Assembly (NCBI RefSeq): GCF_038002825.1
Contig: NZ_JBBODF010000001.1
Coordinates: 3,968,001 to 4,032,000 of the forward strand
Direction of reading: 5' to 3'
Length of the DNA stretch: 64,000 nucleotides
Origin: Paenibacillus sp. FSL H8-0048
Lineage (GTDB): Bacteria > Bacillota > Bacilli > Paenibacillales > Paenibacillaceae
A program made the position numbers and the translations under genes. This document shows positions 7,293 through 14,847 of this stretch, piece by piece. The notes under the pieces are model-generated. The model was not told the DNA's origin. It worked only from the letters and a program-made list of their open reading frames with translations, and ran no database searches. The stretch's first letter is position 1. Each line of letters opens with the position of its first letter.

Positions 7293-8216
7293 TCAGCGGG
7301 CGTACCTCTCGCGCAGCATACGCGCTGCTTCAAGCACCTGCGGGTCGCTGTACCGCAGGCTGTAGCCTGTCTTCTGCTGCAGCAGCTCCGCAGGCAGCAG
7401 GCGGGTTCCCCGGCCGGCAAGCGCCTGCCGGATACCCGCGGTGAACTCGGCCGCCGAAGACGGGCCGCCAAGCTCTGCGAGCGCGCCGATGGTCTCCGGC
7501 CGCACGCGCGGATAGTCCAGGGAAGCACCGCCGTCCGCTGCATCCTGATAGAAACGGCGGACGAGCTCTCCGCGCGCGCGCCCCGAGCCGGACACAATCA
7601 CGAACGCGTGGACGAAGTACGCGCTGCTCTGTCTGCGCTGGGCGATGCCGCAGAACTTGCGGCCGCCGATCGCCAGGTCGAAGTCACCGGGGCAATACGA
7701 CCCGATGACTTCCTCCGCCCGGATCTGCGCCGCTGCCTGCGGATAGCCCGCCGCTACCGCTTCGGTAATGACCGAGGCCAGCAGCCGGAAATCATCGTGG
7801 AAGTCCAGCTTGCCCGCAGGCTTCGGCAGCAGCAGGGACACGTTGATGACTCCCGCATCCAGCGGCACCGCAGCCCCGCCCGAATGGCGGACTGCCGTAC
7901 GGATGCCCTGCTGCTCCAGCACCTGCATCGCCTCTGCTGCGCGGGGCAGCTTGCTGTCCCGCAGCCCCAGTGCGACCCCGCCGGGGTGGCTCCAGAGATG
8001 CAGCACCGGCGGGACCCTCCCGGCCCCGACATCCCGGCACAGCACCTCTTCAAAAGCGAACGGAATCAGCATATCCTCAGCAGATGCCCCTCCTCCTTTC
8101 CCCCCCTCTCTCCCTTCTTCCCCAGCCTCACCGCCGGTATGTGTGAAGAGGACCATCTGCTCCGGCAGCCTTCCCGCCGCCCCGTTCTCCAGTACATCAT
8201 AAGGTTCACTCCGCAT
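7293..8216 (-). CDS. lipL: Octanoyl-[GcvH]:protein N-octanoyltransferase-like (LipL family)
   Basis: A 307-residue BPL/LplA/LipB-fold protein. The segment GSYCPGDFDLAIGGRKFCGIAQRR carries the YCPG Cys and the GGRKFxGIAQRR lysine region typical of LipL amidotransferases, which move octanoyl groups from GcvH to E2 subunits of 2-oxoacid dehydrogenases. Free lipoate ligases lack this Cys. AAAGGGG stands before the ATG. An odd Gly/Glu/Lys-rich insert (about residues 30-46) near the N-terminus looks like a flexible loop. The gene is very GC-rich, starts after the hairpin array, and seems monocistronic. Confidence 0.8.
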   Translation of the reverse strand: MRSEPYDVLENGAAGRLPEQMVLFTHTGGEAGEEGREGGKGGGASAEDMLIPFAFEEVLCRDVGAGRVPPVLHLWSHPGGVALGLRDSKLPRAAEAMQVLEQQGIRTAVRHSGGAAVPLDAGVINVSLLLPKPAGKLDFHDDFRLLASVITEAVAAGYPQAAAQIRAEEVIGSYCPGDFDLAIGGRKFCGIAQRRQSSAYFVHAFVIVSGSGRARGELVRRFYQDAADGGASLDYPRVRPETIGALAELGGPSSAAEFTAGIRQALAGRGTRLLPAELLQQKTGYSLRYSDPQVLEAARMLRERYAR

Positions 8217-8440
8217 GCTGATTCCCCTTTCTATCTATAAGACCTGCGCTGATCTTAACTCCGTTAACTATTCACATTGTAACCGATCTCTCCCCGCACC
8301 GTACAACCGCCAGCGTATGCCCGTACAAATTTGAAATGGCGGAGCGAACCCGTTATCCTTAATGTAGTACAGAAGAATATACCAGCCATAAGATTCGCGC
8401 ATAAGCTCATGCTATAGACAACCTCTAGGAGTGATGCTGC

Positions 8441-9340
8441 ATGACAACCGAACCACAGGCAAAGGACAGGCAACTAAGTAAATCCAGGCAATGGGAACAG
8501 GCCATGAATAAGCTGTACATTAATTTTCAGGACTACAGCAAGGATGCACGGAAAGGATTCAACGATGAGGATATTCATCAGGCCAGAGTCAATAGCCGCA
8601 AGCTGCTGACCCTGTTGTCCATTCTTGATCCGGGCCATACTGCAACAGCAGACTTGTACGACAGCTTCAAGCAAGCCCAGAAGAAGCTCGGCAGAGTCCG
8701 TGATGCAGATGTGCTGATCGGGTCATTTGAGGCCCGGCGCAAGGCGGCAGAGGCGGCGGGCGATAAGAAGACTGCCAAGCTGCTGAAGGCGGTAATCGAA
8801 CACCAGAAGGATACGCGGAAGGCCGCCCGCAAGAAGCTGAAGAAGGCACTGCCCAAGCTGTCCGGCCAAGCGCTCGAAGCGCTGTGGACATCTTTTATCA
8901 AGACCGGGCTAGAACCCCTCGCTGCCAAAAAAGACGCCAATATCGCCATGCGCGAGCTTGAAGTCGCCTTTGAACAGAAGAAAAAAGCCTGCAAAACCCT
9001 GTTCAAGGGTCCGGCAGCCGAATCGCAGGAAGCCTTCGAAGCCCTGCATGAGCTGCGGATCGCCGCCAAGGAACTGCGGTATACGGCGAATGCGGCTGCT
9101 TTTGCGCTGGATCAGAAATTCCACGCCCATGAAGCCTTCTATAAGGACATTCAGGAACAGCTCGGACTCATTAATGACAAGCGGGTATGGCTGGAGACGC
9201 TGCAATCGATTGGACGCGAAGAACTGGATGTCGGCAAAAAAGTCTGGGCCGCCTTCACCGGTGCGCTGCGGGCAGAGGTACTGGAGGCTCTTCATCAGAA
9301 CGAGGTCATCCCTGTTGCTGATGCTGAACCCCTGAAATAA
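8441..9340 (+). CDS. CHAD domain protein
   Basis: A 299-residue, Lys/Arg/Ala-rich, all-helical protein with the conserved histidine pattern of CHAD domains: DEDIHQARVNSRKLLTLLSI, ALHELRIAAKELRYTANAAAFAL and LGLINDKRVWLETL. CHAD domains bind inorganic polyphosphate through these basic helices and are often near polyphosphate or CYTH-triphosphatase genes. No such partner is adjacent here. TAGGAG precedes the ATG by about 9 bases. The 220-base spacer before it holds no other gene that I can see. The gene faces the ThuA-like gene and shares a terminator with it. Confidence 0.9.
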   Translation: MTTEPQAKDRQLSKSRQWEQAMNKLYINFQDYSKDARKGFNDEDIHQARVNSRKLLTLLSILDPGHTATADLYDSFKQAQKKLGRVRDADVLIGSFEARRKAAEAAGDKKTAKLLKAVIEHQKDTRKAARKKLKKALPKLSGQALEALWTSFIKTGLEPLAAKKDANIAMRELEVAFEQKKKACKTLFKGPAAESQEAFEALHELRIAAKELRYTANAAAFALDQKFHAHEAFYKDIQEQLGLINDKRVWLETLQSIGREELDVGKKVWAAFTGALRAEVLEALHQNEVIPVADAEPLK

Positions 9341-9376
9341 GGCATCATAGCTGATCATCCCATACATCATATACAC

Positions 9377-9420
9377 AAAGGCAGGACGCCGCATGTTATC
9401 CAAGCGGTATCCTGCCTTTT
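9377..9420. terminator. Bidirectional terminator between CHAD and ThuA-like genes
   Basis: AAAGGCAGGA and TCCTGCCTTTT form a stem with A-rich and T-rich flanks, placed between two convergent genes, so it can serve both. Confidence 0.75.
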
Positions 9421-9437
9421 ACCGTTAACGACACGCA

Positions 9438-10073
9438 CTATAGCATTCCGGCAGCCCACAATCCGCCTCTGCGGATCATCCGGCGCAGCGGCTCTGAGGA
9501 GAAGGAAGGCAAATGGTGCCCAGGCATCAGATAGACCACCCGTCCTTCGCCGAAGGGATGGCACCATGCCGCCGGTCTCATCGCCCCGTCATGCGGATAT
9601 TCGGCCAGCACCGTTGTCTTGAAGTGGGGATGCTGCTCGAAATAGTAAGGCTCGTCCTCTATCACAAAATCAGAGACCCCCTGCATAATCGGGTGCTCCG
9701 GCGTTGCCACCTTCATCTGCAGCGCTGAGAATGCCGGATGGTGGGTGAACCGGGCACCAAGCATCGCCCCAAGCTCCTGATTGCGCTGCAGGGATATGCC
9801 GTTGTGCACGACAAGCAGCCCGCCGCCGCCAGCCACATAAGCAAGCAGGGCCCCGCTCTGTGCAGGGGGTATCTGCTCCTCGGAGAACTCCGTATAGGAG
9901 ATCACCAGGCTGCACTCTGCCAGCTCTGCCCGGTTCATCCGTCCATAATCCTCCGTAGAGACCACCTGGAGCTCAGGCTCAAGGAGCTGCTCCAGTTCAC
10001 GGTCCACTCCCTCGAAGGGATGATACTTCACTTCGGTATAGCTGCCGAACGCCAGTGCTTTGTATGAAGACAT
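9438..10073 (-). CDS. ThuA-like (trehalose utilisation / GATase-like) domain protein
   Basis: About 211 aa with the ThuA fold, a class I glutamine amidotransferase-like Rossmann domain: VSTEDYGRM, LVISYTEFSEEQ, LLAYVAGGGGLLVVHNG, then FTHHPAFSALQMKV and YYFEQHPHFKTTVLAEY and GEGRVVYLMPGHHLPSF. ThuA proteins have been tied to sugar (trehalose, disaccharide) metabolism, but the reaction is not settled. A GTG at 10082 is in frame, but AGAGAGG with 10-base spacing favours ATG at 10073. It lies 50 bases after an SDR gene on the same strand and may be co-transcribed with it. Confidence 0.8.
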   Translation of the reverse strand: MSSYKALAFGSYTEVKYHPFEGVDRELEQLLEPELQVVSTEDYGRMNRAELAECSLVISYTEFSEEQIPPAQSGALLAYVAGGGGLLVVHNGISLQRNQELGAMLGARFTHHPAFSALQMKVATPEHPIMQGVSDFVIEDEPYYFEQHPHFKTTVLAEYPHDGAMRPAAWCHPFGEGRVVYLMPGHHLPSFSSEPLRRMIRRGGLWAAGML

Positions 10074-10121
10074 GATGTACACACCTCTCTTTTGCCAAGA
10101 TAGCCTGTCTGAATGTTCGTA

Positions 10122-10844
10122 TCACCAGGGCCAGAGATTGCCGTCCAGATCGATATAAGCCGGTTCTTCAGCCAGATACATCTTATGGTTATGAACGATC
10201 GTCATAATCTTGCCTGCTGATTCTTCAGGAGTTACAGACGCCTGCGCATCCTTCTCCCCGTTCATATAGGTCTGCAGCCAGCCGGGATGGAAGACCAGCA
10301 CTTGTCCGCCCATCGCACGCAGATGATTGTGCAGCAGCGAAGACTGCATATTAAGCGCGGCCTTGGACATACAATAGCCATACATATTGATCCGCTTGTT
10401 CCGTCCGATGCTTCCGGCCTCCGACGAGATATTAACCACCAGACGCTGGCGGCCTTGCAGCAGTAAGCCCATTAATGCATTACTTACCCTCAGCGCACCC
10501 AGCGTGTTCACGTTATAGATCTCCGCCATCGCTTCATCATCCATATCCACGAGCACCGTTGCATCATCCGACCGGTGGATAATCCCCGCGTTATTGATTA
10601 TCATATCAAGGTGCCCTGTACTTCCGGCAATACTCCGTGCCGCCTCCTTTACGCTCCCTGCATTGCCGATATCAAGAGGGACCATCCTCAGGCTATCCGG
10701 GTATTGCGCTTTCAAAGCTTCAAGTAGCGCAAGGTCCGGCAAATACTGTCCGGCAAACACCATGTACTTACTCTCCAAAAGAGATCGAACGAGGCACAAT
10801 CCCAGTCCACGGTCAGCACCGGTAACACAAGCAACCCTTTTCAT
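10122..10844 (-). CDS. Short-chain dehydrogenase/reductase (SDR)
   Basis: About 240 aa classical SDR: cofactor motif TGADRGLG near the N-terminus, NNAG (IINNAGII), Ser of VNISSEAGS and the active-site YGYCMSK (Y-x3-K). The N-terminal residues give no clear sign of NAD or NADP choice. Relatives in Bacillus-group bacteria act on small carbonyl compounds of unknown identity. The frame extends to 10931, but GGGGGGAG just before ATG at 10844 (MKRVACVTG) fixes the start. It is divergent from brxC, and likely in one transcript with the ThuA-like gene downstream. Confidence 0.88.
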   Translation of the reverse strand: MKRVACVTGADRGLGLCLVRSLLESKYMVFAGQYLPDLALLEALKAQYPDSLRMVPLDIGNAGSVKEAARSIAGSTGHLDMIINNAGIIHRSDDATVLVDMDDEAMAEIYNVNTLGALRVSNALMGLLLQGRQRLVVNISSEAGSIGRNKRINMYGYCMSKAALNMQSSLLHNHLRAMGGQVLVFHPGWLQTYMNGEKDAQASVTPEESAGKIMTIVHNHKMYLAEEPAYIDLDGNLWPW

Positions 10845-10968
10845 GAGCTCCCCCCTCATATCTGCATGATTATGCACCGAGCCTAGGTTCATCCCTCTCA
10901 CATTAGCATGGCCTGAGGCCGTTAACAACATCCTGCAAGGGAGGGGCGGGCTAAGCTGAACTTTATTT

Positions 10969-11035
10969 TTGCTTTAATTTTGAACTATGCTACAATCAAG
11001 ATTAATAGTTGTTAACAACACAATTGTTGACAACA
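10969..11035 (+). promoter_or_regulatory. brxC promoter with two dyads in the leader
   Basis: TTGCTT (10969-10974), 16 bases, TACAAT (10991-10996) is a sigma-A-like promoter. Just downstream are the perfect palindrome GTTGTTAACAAC (11008-11019) and the related TTGTTGACAACA (11024-11035). A third GTTAACAACA is at 10921-10930 near the divergent SDR gene. These look like operators for one regulator. Confidence 0.6.
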
Positions 11036-11072
11036 GGTTTCATTAACTCTTACCCAGGAAGGTGATCCTCCG

Positions 11073-11399
11073 ATGTCTATTCAACAAATTCACACTAAGG
11101 AAGAATTACAGCAATATATCGGGCAGCCTGGCAAAAAACTGCTCTTCAAGCACAGCACCACCTGCCCGATCAGCGCCAAGGCCAACGAGGAATTCCAGGC
11201 CTATGCACAGCATTCAGATACTCCTGCCGCCGTTGTCCATGTAATCGAAGACCGTCCTGTCTCCAATCAGATTGCCGAGGATTTCGGAATCAAGCATGAA
11301 TCCCCGCAAATCTTCCTGCTGGAGGACAGCCAAGTCCGCTGGAACACCTCACACTGGAAGATTACCCAAAAAGCGATAAAGGAAGCAGTGGAACAATGA
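11073..11399 (+). CDS. brxC: Bacilliredoxin BrxC (YtxJ family), bacillithiol system
   Basis: A 108-residue thioredoxin-fold protein with the motif STTCPISAKA, the single-Cys TCPIS active site of the YtxJ/BrxC family, plus a cis-Pro segment (HESPQIFLL). BrxC proteins remove bacillithiol from S-bacillithiolated proteins under oxidative stress. An AAGGTG-type site lies before the ATG. The stop overlaps the start of the glutaredoxin-like gene by four bases (ATGA), so the two are translationally coupled. The promoter and dyads upstream suggest specific control. Confidence 0.88.
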   Translation: MSIQQIHTKEELQQYIGQPGKKLLFKHSTTCPISAKANEEFQAYAQHSDTPAAVVHVIEDRPVSNQIAEDFGIKHESPQIFLLEDSQVRWNTSHWKITQKAIKEAVEQ

Positions 11400-11638
11400 G
11401 CGGGAACGTAATTGTCTACTCGACCTCCGGTTGCAGCGAATGCAATCAGGTCAAGCAGCTGCTGGAGAGCAAAGGCATTCCCTTCGAGGTGCGGGAAGTG
11501 ATGACAAGCTCCGTCTATCAGGAGGAAGTGGAGAAGCTGGGCTTCATGGGCATTCCGGTCACCGTATCCGGGGACCGGGCAGTCAAGGGCTTCAATCTTC
11601 CTGAGCTCCAGAAGCTTATGGATGCTGCTGTTCTGTAA
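11396..11638 (+). CDS. Glutaredoxin / NrdH-like redoxin
   Basis: An 80-residue glutaredoxin-fold protein with a dithiol CSEC active site (TSGCSECNQVKQLLESKGI), the cis-Pro turn GIPVTV and a C-terminal GFNLPELQKLM helix. These features fit NrdH/YruB-like redoxins that reduce disulfides using thioredoxin reductase or a low-molecular-weight thiol. Its start is inside the brxC stop (ATGA overlap), so it is expected in a fixed ratio with BrxC. The pairing suggests that it might recycle or assist the monothiol bacilliredoxin. That is inference. Confidence 0.85.
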   Translation: MSGNVIVYSTSGCSECNQVKQLLESKGIPFEVREVMTSSVYQEEVEKLGFMGIPVTVSGDRAVKGFNLPELQKLMDAAVL

Positions 11639-11645
11639 TATACAC

Positions 11646-11685
11646 AAAGGTGCTGTCCTCTCAACAGGAGCAGCACCTTTTTTTT
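11646..11685 (+). terminator. Terminator of the brxC-glutaredoxin operon
   Basis: AAAGGTGCTG and CAGCACCTTT form a perfect 10-bp stem, followed by T-run, 8 bases after the stop codon. Confidence 0.9.
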
Positions 11686-11748
11686 GCGATTCATTGATGT
11701 AAAATATGTATATTTATATATATCTGGAGGAACAGGAGGACTGATTAA

Positions 11749-13080
11749 TTGAACTGGCTACAAGATGAGCAGGCCGCCAAATGGCGTGAAGAAGGACAGC
11801 GTTATGCGAGCGACGTCAATCAATTCGTACATAAGGGACTGACTGAAGGCTGGGACAAGGCGGGAGATGAACCGGCAGAGGATACACGCGGGGCCCTCGC
11901 CGCCACAATCTATAAGATGATTCGGGGAGCTAATGAGCATGGTGAAATTGCTGAGCTGCGGGCGCAATTGCCGGCGGCAACGTGGCCGCTCTCCGGCCAC
12001 TTTCAGAAGGAGATGCAGGCGGTTCGCGGTATCCATTTCATCAGTGATGATGCTGTGGTGTTCAGCATAGGCTCACCCTGGGAGAAGAATGCAGTTGTGG
12101 CTGTGCATAAGGATGTTATTTCCGTATTCGACGAGTTTAGCCTGGTTGGGGCATCTCCTGATAATCAGTTCTATGCGCTCGCCGGAACTCAAGGCATTAC
12201 CATTATGCAATCCATGAACAGCGAGTTGCAGGGAGAGGTCGTTGCCGAGCTTTCATGGCGTGAGCTAAATGGAACGATTCAAGCGCTGGACCCGGACTTT
12301 ACTGTTTTGAACTTAGACAGCCTGGACCAGGAGTTACCCTTGGAGGAGATCATTCCTTTTAACGGGGGCGGGGCGTTATTGCTTGTTACGAGCCAGGGAA
12401 TTTTCCTGGTCCAGCAAGCGCTGGATAAGCCCTGGGAGGTGAAGCTGCTGCATCCTGATCTCGAAGAATATAAAGCAGATGAGATGGAGCATATTGAAAT
12501 TGACATGCCGCATGGTGCCGTCTCACCGGACGGAAGATGGATTGCCTACGGCAGCCAGGGCAGCGACCATCTTTTATATGACACAACTTCAGGACAGGTT
12601 CACTTATTCAATCCGGAATCGAGCTACCCGCACTATACTATATTTACGAAGGACCAGCATAGCGTATGGTACAATGCCTGCCACTTCTATAATGGCGTTA
12701 CCCTCGCCGTGTCCCTTGAAGATGCGGAAGCAGGCAAGCTTCTGCCAGATCAGGAATATCCGCTTGTCAACGAGGAGGCCCGGGTATATGCGGCGGCAGC
12801 GCTGAAGGACGGTGTTGTCATTGGCGACGCCTATGGCTACTTGACGCTCATTGACCTAGAGGGGCGGGAGCTGTGGCGTTATTATGCCGGAAGCACTATA
12901 TCAGGCTTAGCTGTCAATGCGGATGAGACATTGCTGGCCGTGGGGACTTATGGAGGGATGCTGCATTTCCTGGACCTTCATGCCACCGAGCGTAGCGGCT
13001 ATGAGATTACAACAGGAGCCGTTCGTGAGGTGAAGCGGATTATTGCCTGGAAGAATCAGAAGGTTCCGCTGTGGTGGTAG
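11749..13080 (+). CDS. Uncharacterised beta-propeller-like protein
   Basis: A 443-residue protein with no signal peptide or membrane segment. The first 85 residues are helical and charged. The rest is a series of short beta segments of WD40/quinoprotein-like rhythm, for example GAVSPDGRWIAYGSQGSDHLLYD, GVVIGDAYGYLTLIDLEG and LAVNADETLLAVGTYGGMLHFLDL. I do not recognise a named family, and no catalytic residues can be pointed to. The start is TTG at 11749 with AGGAGG 8 bases before it; there is no better ATG near. It is monocistronic, with about 250 bases of unassigned sequence after it. Confidence 0.75.
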   Translation: MNWLQDEQAAKWREEGQRYASDVNQFVHKGLTEGWDKAGDEPAEDTRGALAATIYKMIRGANEHGEIAELRAQLPAATWPLSGHFQKEMQAVRGIHFISDDAVVFSIGSPWEKNAVVAVHKDVISVFDEFSLVGASPDNQFYALAGTQGITIMQSMNSELQGEVVAELSWRELNGTIQALDPDFTVLNLDSLDQELPLEEIIPFNGGGALLLVTSQGIFLVQQALDKPWEVKLLHPDLEEYKADEMEHIEIDMPHGAVSPDGRWIAYGSQGSDHLLYDTTSGQVHLFNPESSYPHYTIFTKDQHSVWYNACHFYNGVTLAVSLEDAEAGKLLPDQEYPLVNEEARVYAAAALKDGVVIGDAYGYLTLIDLEGRELWRYYAGSTISGLAVNADETLLAVGTYGGMLHFLDLHATERSGYEITTGAVREVKRIIAWKNQKVPLWW

Positions 13081-13246
13081 TCTAATACAAGGGGCCTTCA
13101 TCCCCACCGCCGTCTGCCAAAAATAAAAAACAGCGCTTGAGCGAGATAAATGGCGGATAATCTGCTACATATAGGTGTTTTGGCTTTCCTATGCGCAGCT
13201 ATTCAGGCATTTGCTGAAAACAAGGCGAATAGCACTCTTTTCCATT

Positions 13247-13276
13247 TTTACAAACCCCCTCCGAAGAGAGTATGAT
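13247..13276 (+). promoter_or_regulatory. Promoter of the riboswitch transcript
   Basis: TTTACA (13247-13252), 18 bases, TATGAT (13271-13276) upstream of the c-di-AMP aptamer. A perfect 14-bp palindrome ATGAATGCATTCAT (13292-13305) lies between promoter and aptamer. The stretch 13081-13246 shows no other feature. Confidence 0.55.
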
Positions 13277-13330
13277 TCGTGTTGAAAGCAAATGAATGCA
13301 TTCATGAAAATGAGCATATGCATGCACGCT

Positions 13331-13488
13331 GAATTTCCGTCTTGTGGAAAACGGGGGAACCATCCGGCCGTCAGGCCGACTTGGGGTGAATCCGAAGGAG
13401 AATGCCACGCGCAGGTCTCCGGCAGGTAGGGCGACTCTCACCGTCCGAATCCGACAGCTAACCTCGTAAGCGTAAGGAGAGAGTCCTG
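13331..13488 (+). ncRNA. Cyclic di-AMP riboswitch (ydaO-yuaA type)
   Basis: The conserved core is clear: ACGGGGGAACC (13351-), TTGGGGTGAATCC (13381-13393), TAGGGCGACTCTC, CCGAATCCGACAGC and TAACCTCGTAAGCG (13440-13473), closed by GACTCTC pairing with GAGAGTC (13433-13439 with 13479-13485). This class binds c-di-AMP and usually turns genes off by termination. It is 134 bases before the sigma-like gene at 13622 with an intrinsic terminator in between (13535-13571), so that gene is the predicted target. Confidence 0.92.
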
Positions 13489-13534
13489 ATCCGCCAAGCT
13501 TTTGTGCCAGGCGTCTTACGCCCTGTTACCCACA

Positions 13535-13571
13535 ACCGCAGGCAGAGGTCCTCCTCTGCCTGCGGTTTTTT
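13535..13571 (+). terminator. Intrinsic terminator of the c-di-AMP riboswitch
   Basis: ACCGCAGGCAGAGG pairs perfectly with CCTCTGCCTGCGGT, followed by TTTTT. It lies between aptamer and gene and is the likely expression platform. Confidence 0.9.
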
Positions 13572-13621
13572 GCGCGCTGGAATGAACTGCACAGTATAGA
13601 TTCTGAAAGGAACGTGACCAC

Positions 13622-14074
13622 ATGCCTGACCCCTTACCGCCCAAACTGACAGCTGCTGCCGGGTTCAACCACTACACCCAGCAATATAGCGGTCCCGTCT
13701 ATGCGCTTAGCTGCCTGCTGCTGGACAAAGGCGCCCGCGCCGAACAAGCAACCACCGCCACCTTCGCTGCCCTCCATCCACTGTGGCTGAAGGGCAGCCT
13801 CACTGGAGACAGCGCTGCTGCGTCTGCTTACAGAGAGTGCATCCGCCAATGTGCCGCGCTCGCGCGGAACCATAGCCGCTCCGCTTCTGTGCTCAACTGG
13901 GACGATCACGTTGCCAGTGCCTTATGGTACGGCATCCAGCTCCCCTTGCCCGACATCAGCCAGATCCTGGAGTGCAGCATCCCCGAGCTGAAGGCCCGGC
14001 TTAGAGGAATACGCGAACAGATGGCAGCCGCACATTCGGCCTTGCCTGCGGTCCACCGCCCTTCGGCGGGATGA
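13622..14074 (+). CDS. Sigma-factor-like small protein under c-di-AMP riboswitch
   Basis: 150 aa. I do not recognise a named family, but the second half (ECIRQCAALARNHSR ... WDDHVASALWYGIQLPLPDISQILECSIPELKARLRGIREQM) resembles the layout of ECF sigma region 4: a YGIxLPLPDI helix pair followed by a PELKARL recognition-like helix. The first half is not a convincing region 2. It may be a degenerate sigma/anti-sigma-linked protein. AAAGGA is near the ATG. It is the only plus-strand gene after the riboswitch, so c-di-AMP is expected to lower its expression. The C-terminal end is followed by repeats. Confidence 0.6.
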   Translation: MPDPLPPKLTAAAGFNHYTQQYSGPVYALSCLLLDKGARAEQATTATFAALHPLWLKGSLTGDSAAASAYRECIRQCAALARNHSRSASVLNWDDHVASALWYGIQLPLPDISQILECSIPELKARLRGIREQMAAAHSALPAVHRPSAG

Positions 14075-14133
14075 GACCGGGAATAACGCGGGATTCGTGG
14101 GATACAGGAATGAGTGCGGCGGAACGAGTTGGC

Positions 14134-14210
14134 TGTGGCGGAATTAGGATACGGATGCGGCAGAAGGAGTCTGATGTGGCGGAGTTAGGATACGGATGCG
14201 GCAGAAGGAG
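14134..14210 (+). repeat. Direct repeat, 36 bp twice
   Basis: Two copies (14134-14169 and 14175-14210) of a 36-base segment beginning TGTGGCGGA and ending GCAGAAGGAG, differing at one base, period 41. An open frame across it is not convincing as a gene. Confidence 0.8.
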
Positions 14211-14270
14211 AGGGCGGGCGGCGGACTACAAATCCGCTATTTCGGCAAATGAGACTATTCTGAAGACCAT

Positions 14271-14349
14271 GCGGACTGAGAGGCGCTTAATTAACCCATT
14301 CTGCCTCATTTGGTGCTCCAAACAGCCCGTTAACGTCCTCTCAGTCCGC
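14271..14349. repeat. Foldback spacer with 13-bp perfect arms
   Basis: GCGGACTGAGAGG (14271-14283) and CCTCTCAGTCCGC (14337-14349) are exact reverse complements 53 bases apart. A further GAGTCCGCC lies at about 14391. The whole 14075-14622 spacer holds no convincing gene. The arm is related to the CGGACTGAG foldback at 38.4 kb. Confidence 0.75.
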
Positions 14350-14622
14350 AACGGGGAGATAATCGGTCTTTTTCACAAAATAAAGGCCTCTGAGTCCGCC
14401 TACAAAACAAAATCCGCCCCTCAAAATGGGGCTCTGGCTTCGATGATGACTGAGGTACTTTGCGGGACCCCACAGCATATCAAAAAAAGCCGCAGCATCC
14501 GCCGCGACTTAGTCCTTGACTCTCAGCGCCATCACGCACCCATACTGTGCCTGGCTCACCTTTCATAGCTCAACCATCCCATGAACCGATCCTGTCTCCG
14601 CCAACTGTTCATTACATAGAAC

Positions 14623-14835
14623 TCAGCTCTTGCCTTTCCCGCTCTTACCACCCTTGCCGCCCTTGGCAAACCGCCAAAAAGCCATACAGCAGCCGAGTAA
14701 TCCGGCTCCCAGCATTAGGGTCTGTAACGCCCCCAGCCATGTCGACTGATCCGAGGGGATCAGGCTGCTGACAATAATGAGCAGGATAGAGGCCGCGACC
14801 AGCACGGGGGTTTGTCTGCTTTTCTTCACAACCAT
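14623..14835 (-). CDS. Small two-helix membrane protein
   Basis: A 70-residue protein with two hydrophobic segments (PVLVAASILLIIVSSLIP and ALQTLMLGAGLLGCCMAFW) and a very basic Gly/Lys tail (KGGKGGKSGKGKS). CAGGAG is 7-8 bases before the ATG. The layout (short basic N-terminus, helix, polar loop, helix, basic tail) is the same as the protein at 17619-17819; they may be distant paralogs. No function is known. It follows the GH43 gene convergently on the same strand with a 12-base gap. Confidence 0.6.
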   Translation of the reverse strand: MVVKKSRQTPVLVAASILLIIVSSLIPSDQSTWLGALQTLMLGAGLLGCCMAFWRFAKGGKGGKSGKGKS

Positions 14836-14847
14836 TCACCACTCCTG

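Noticed and set aside
14071..14568. 166-aa open frame as a gene
   Set aside because: It runs through direct repeats and a foldback spacer, has no ribosome site and no family resemblance.
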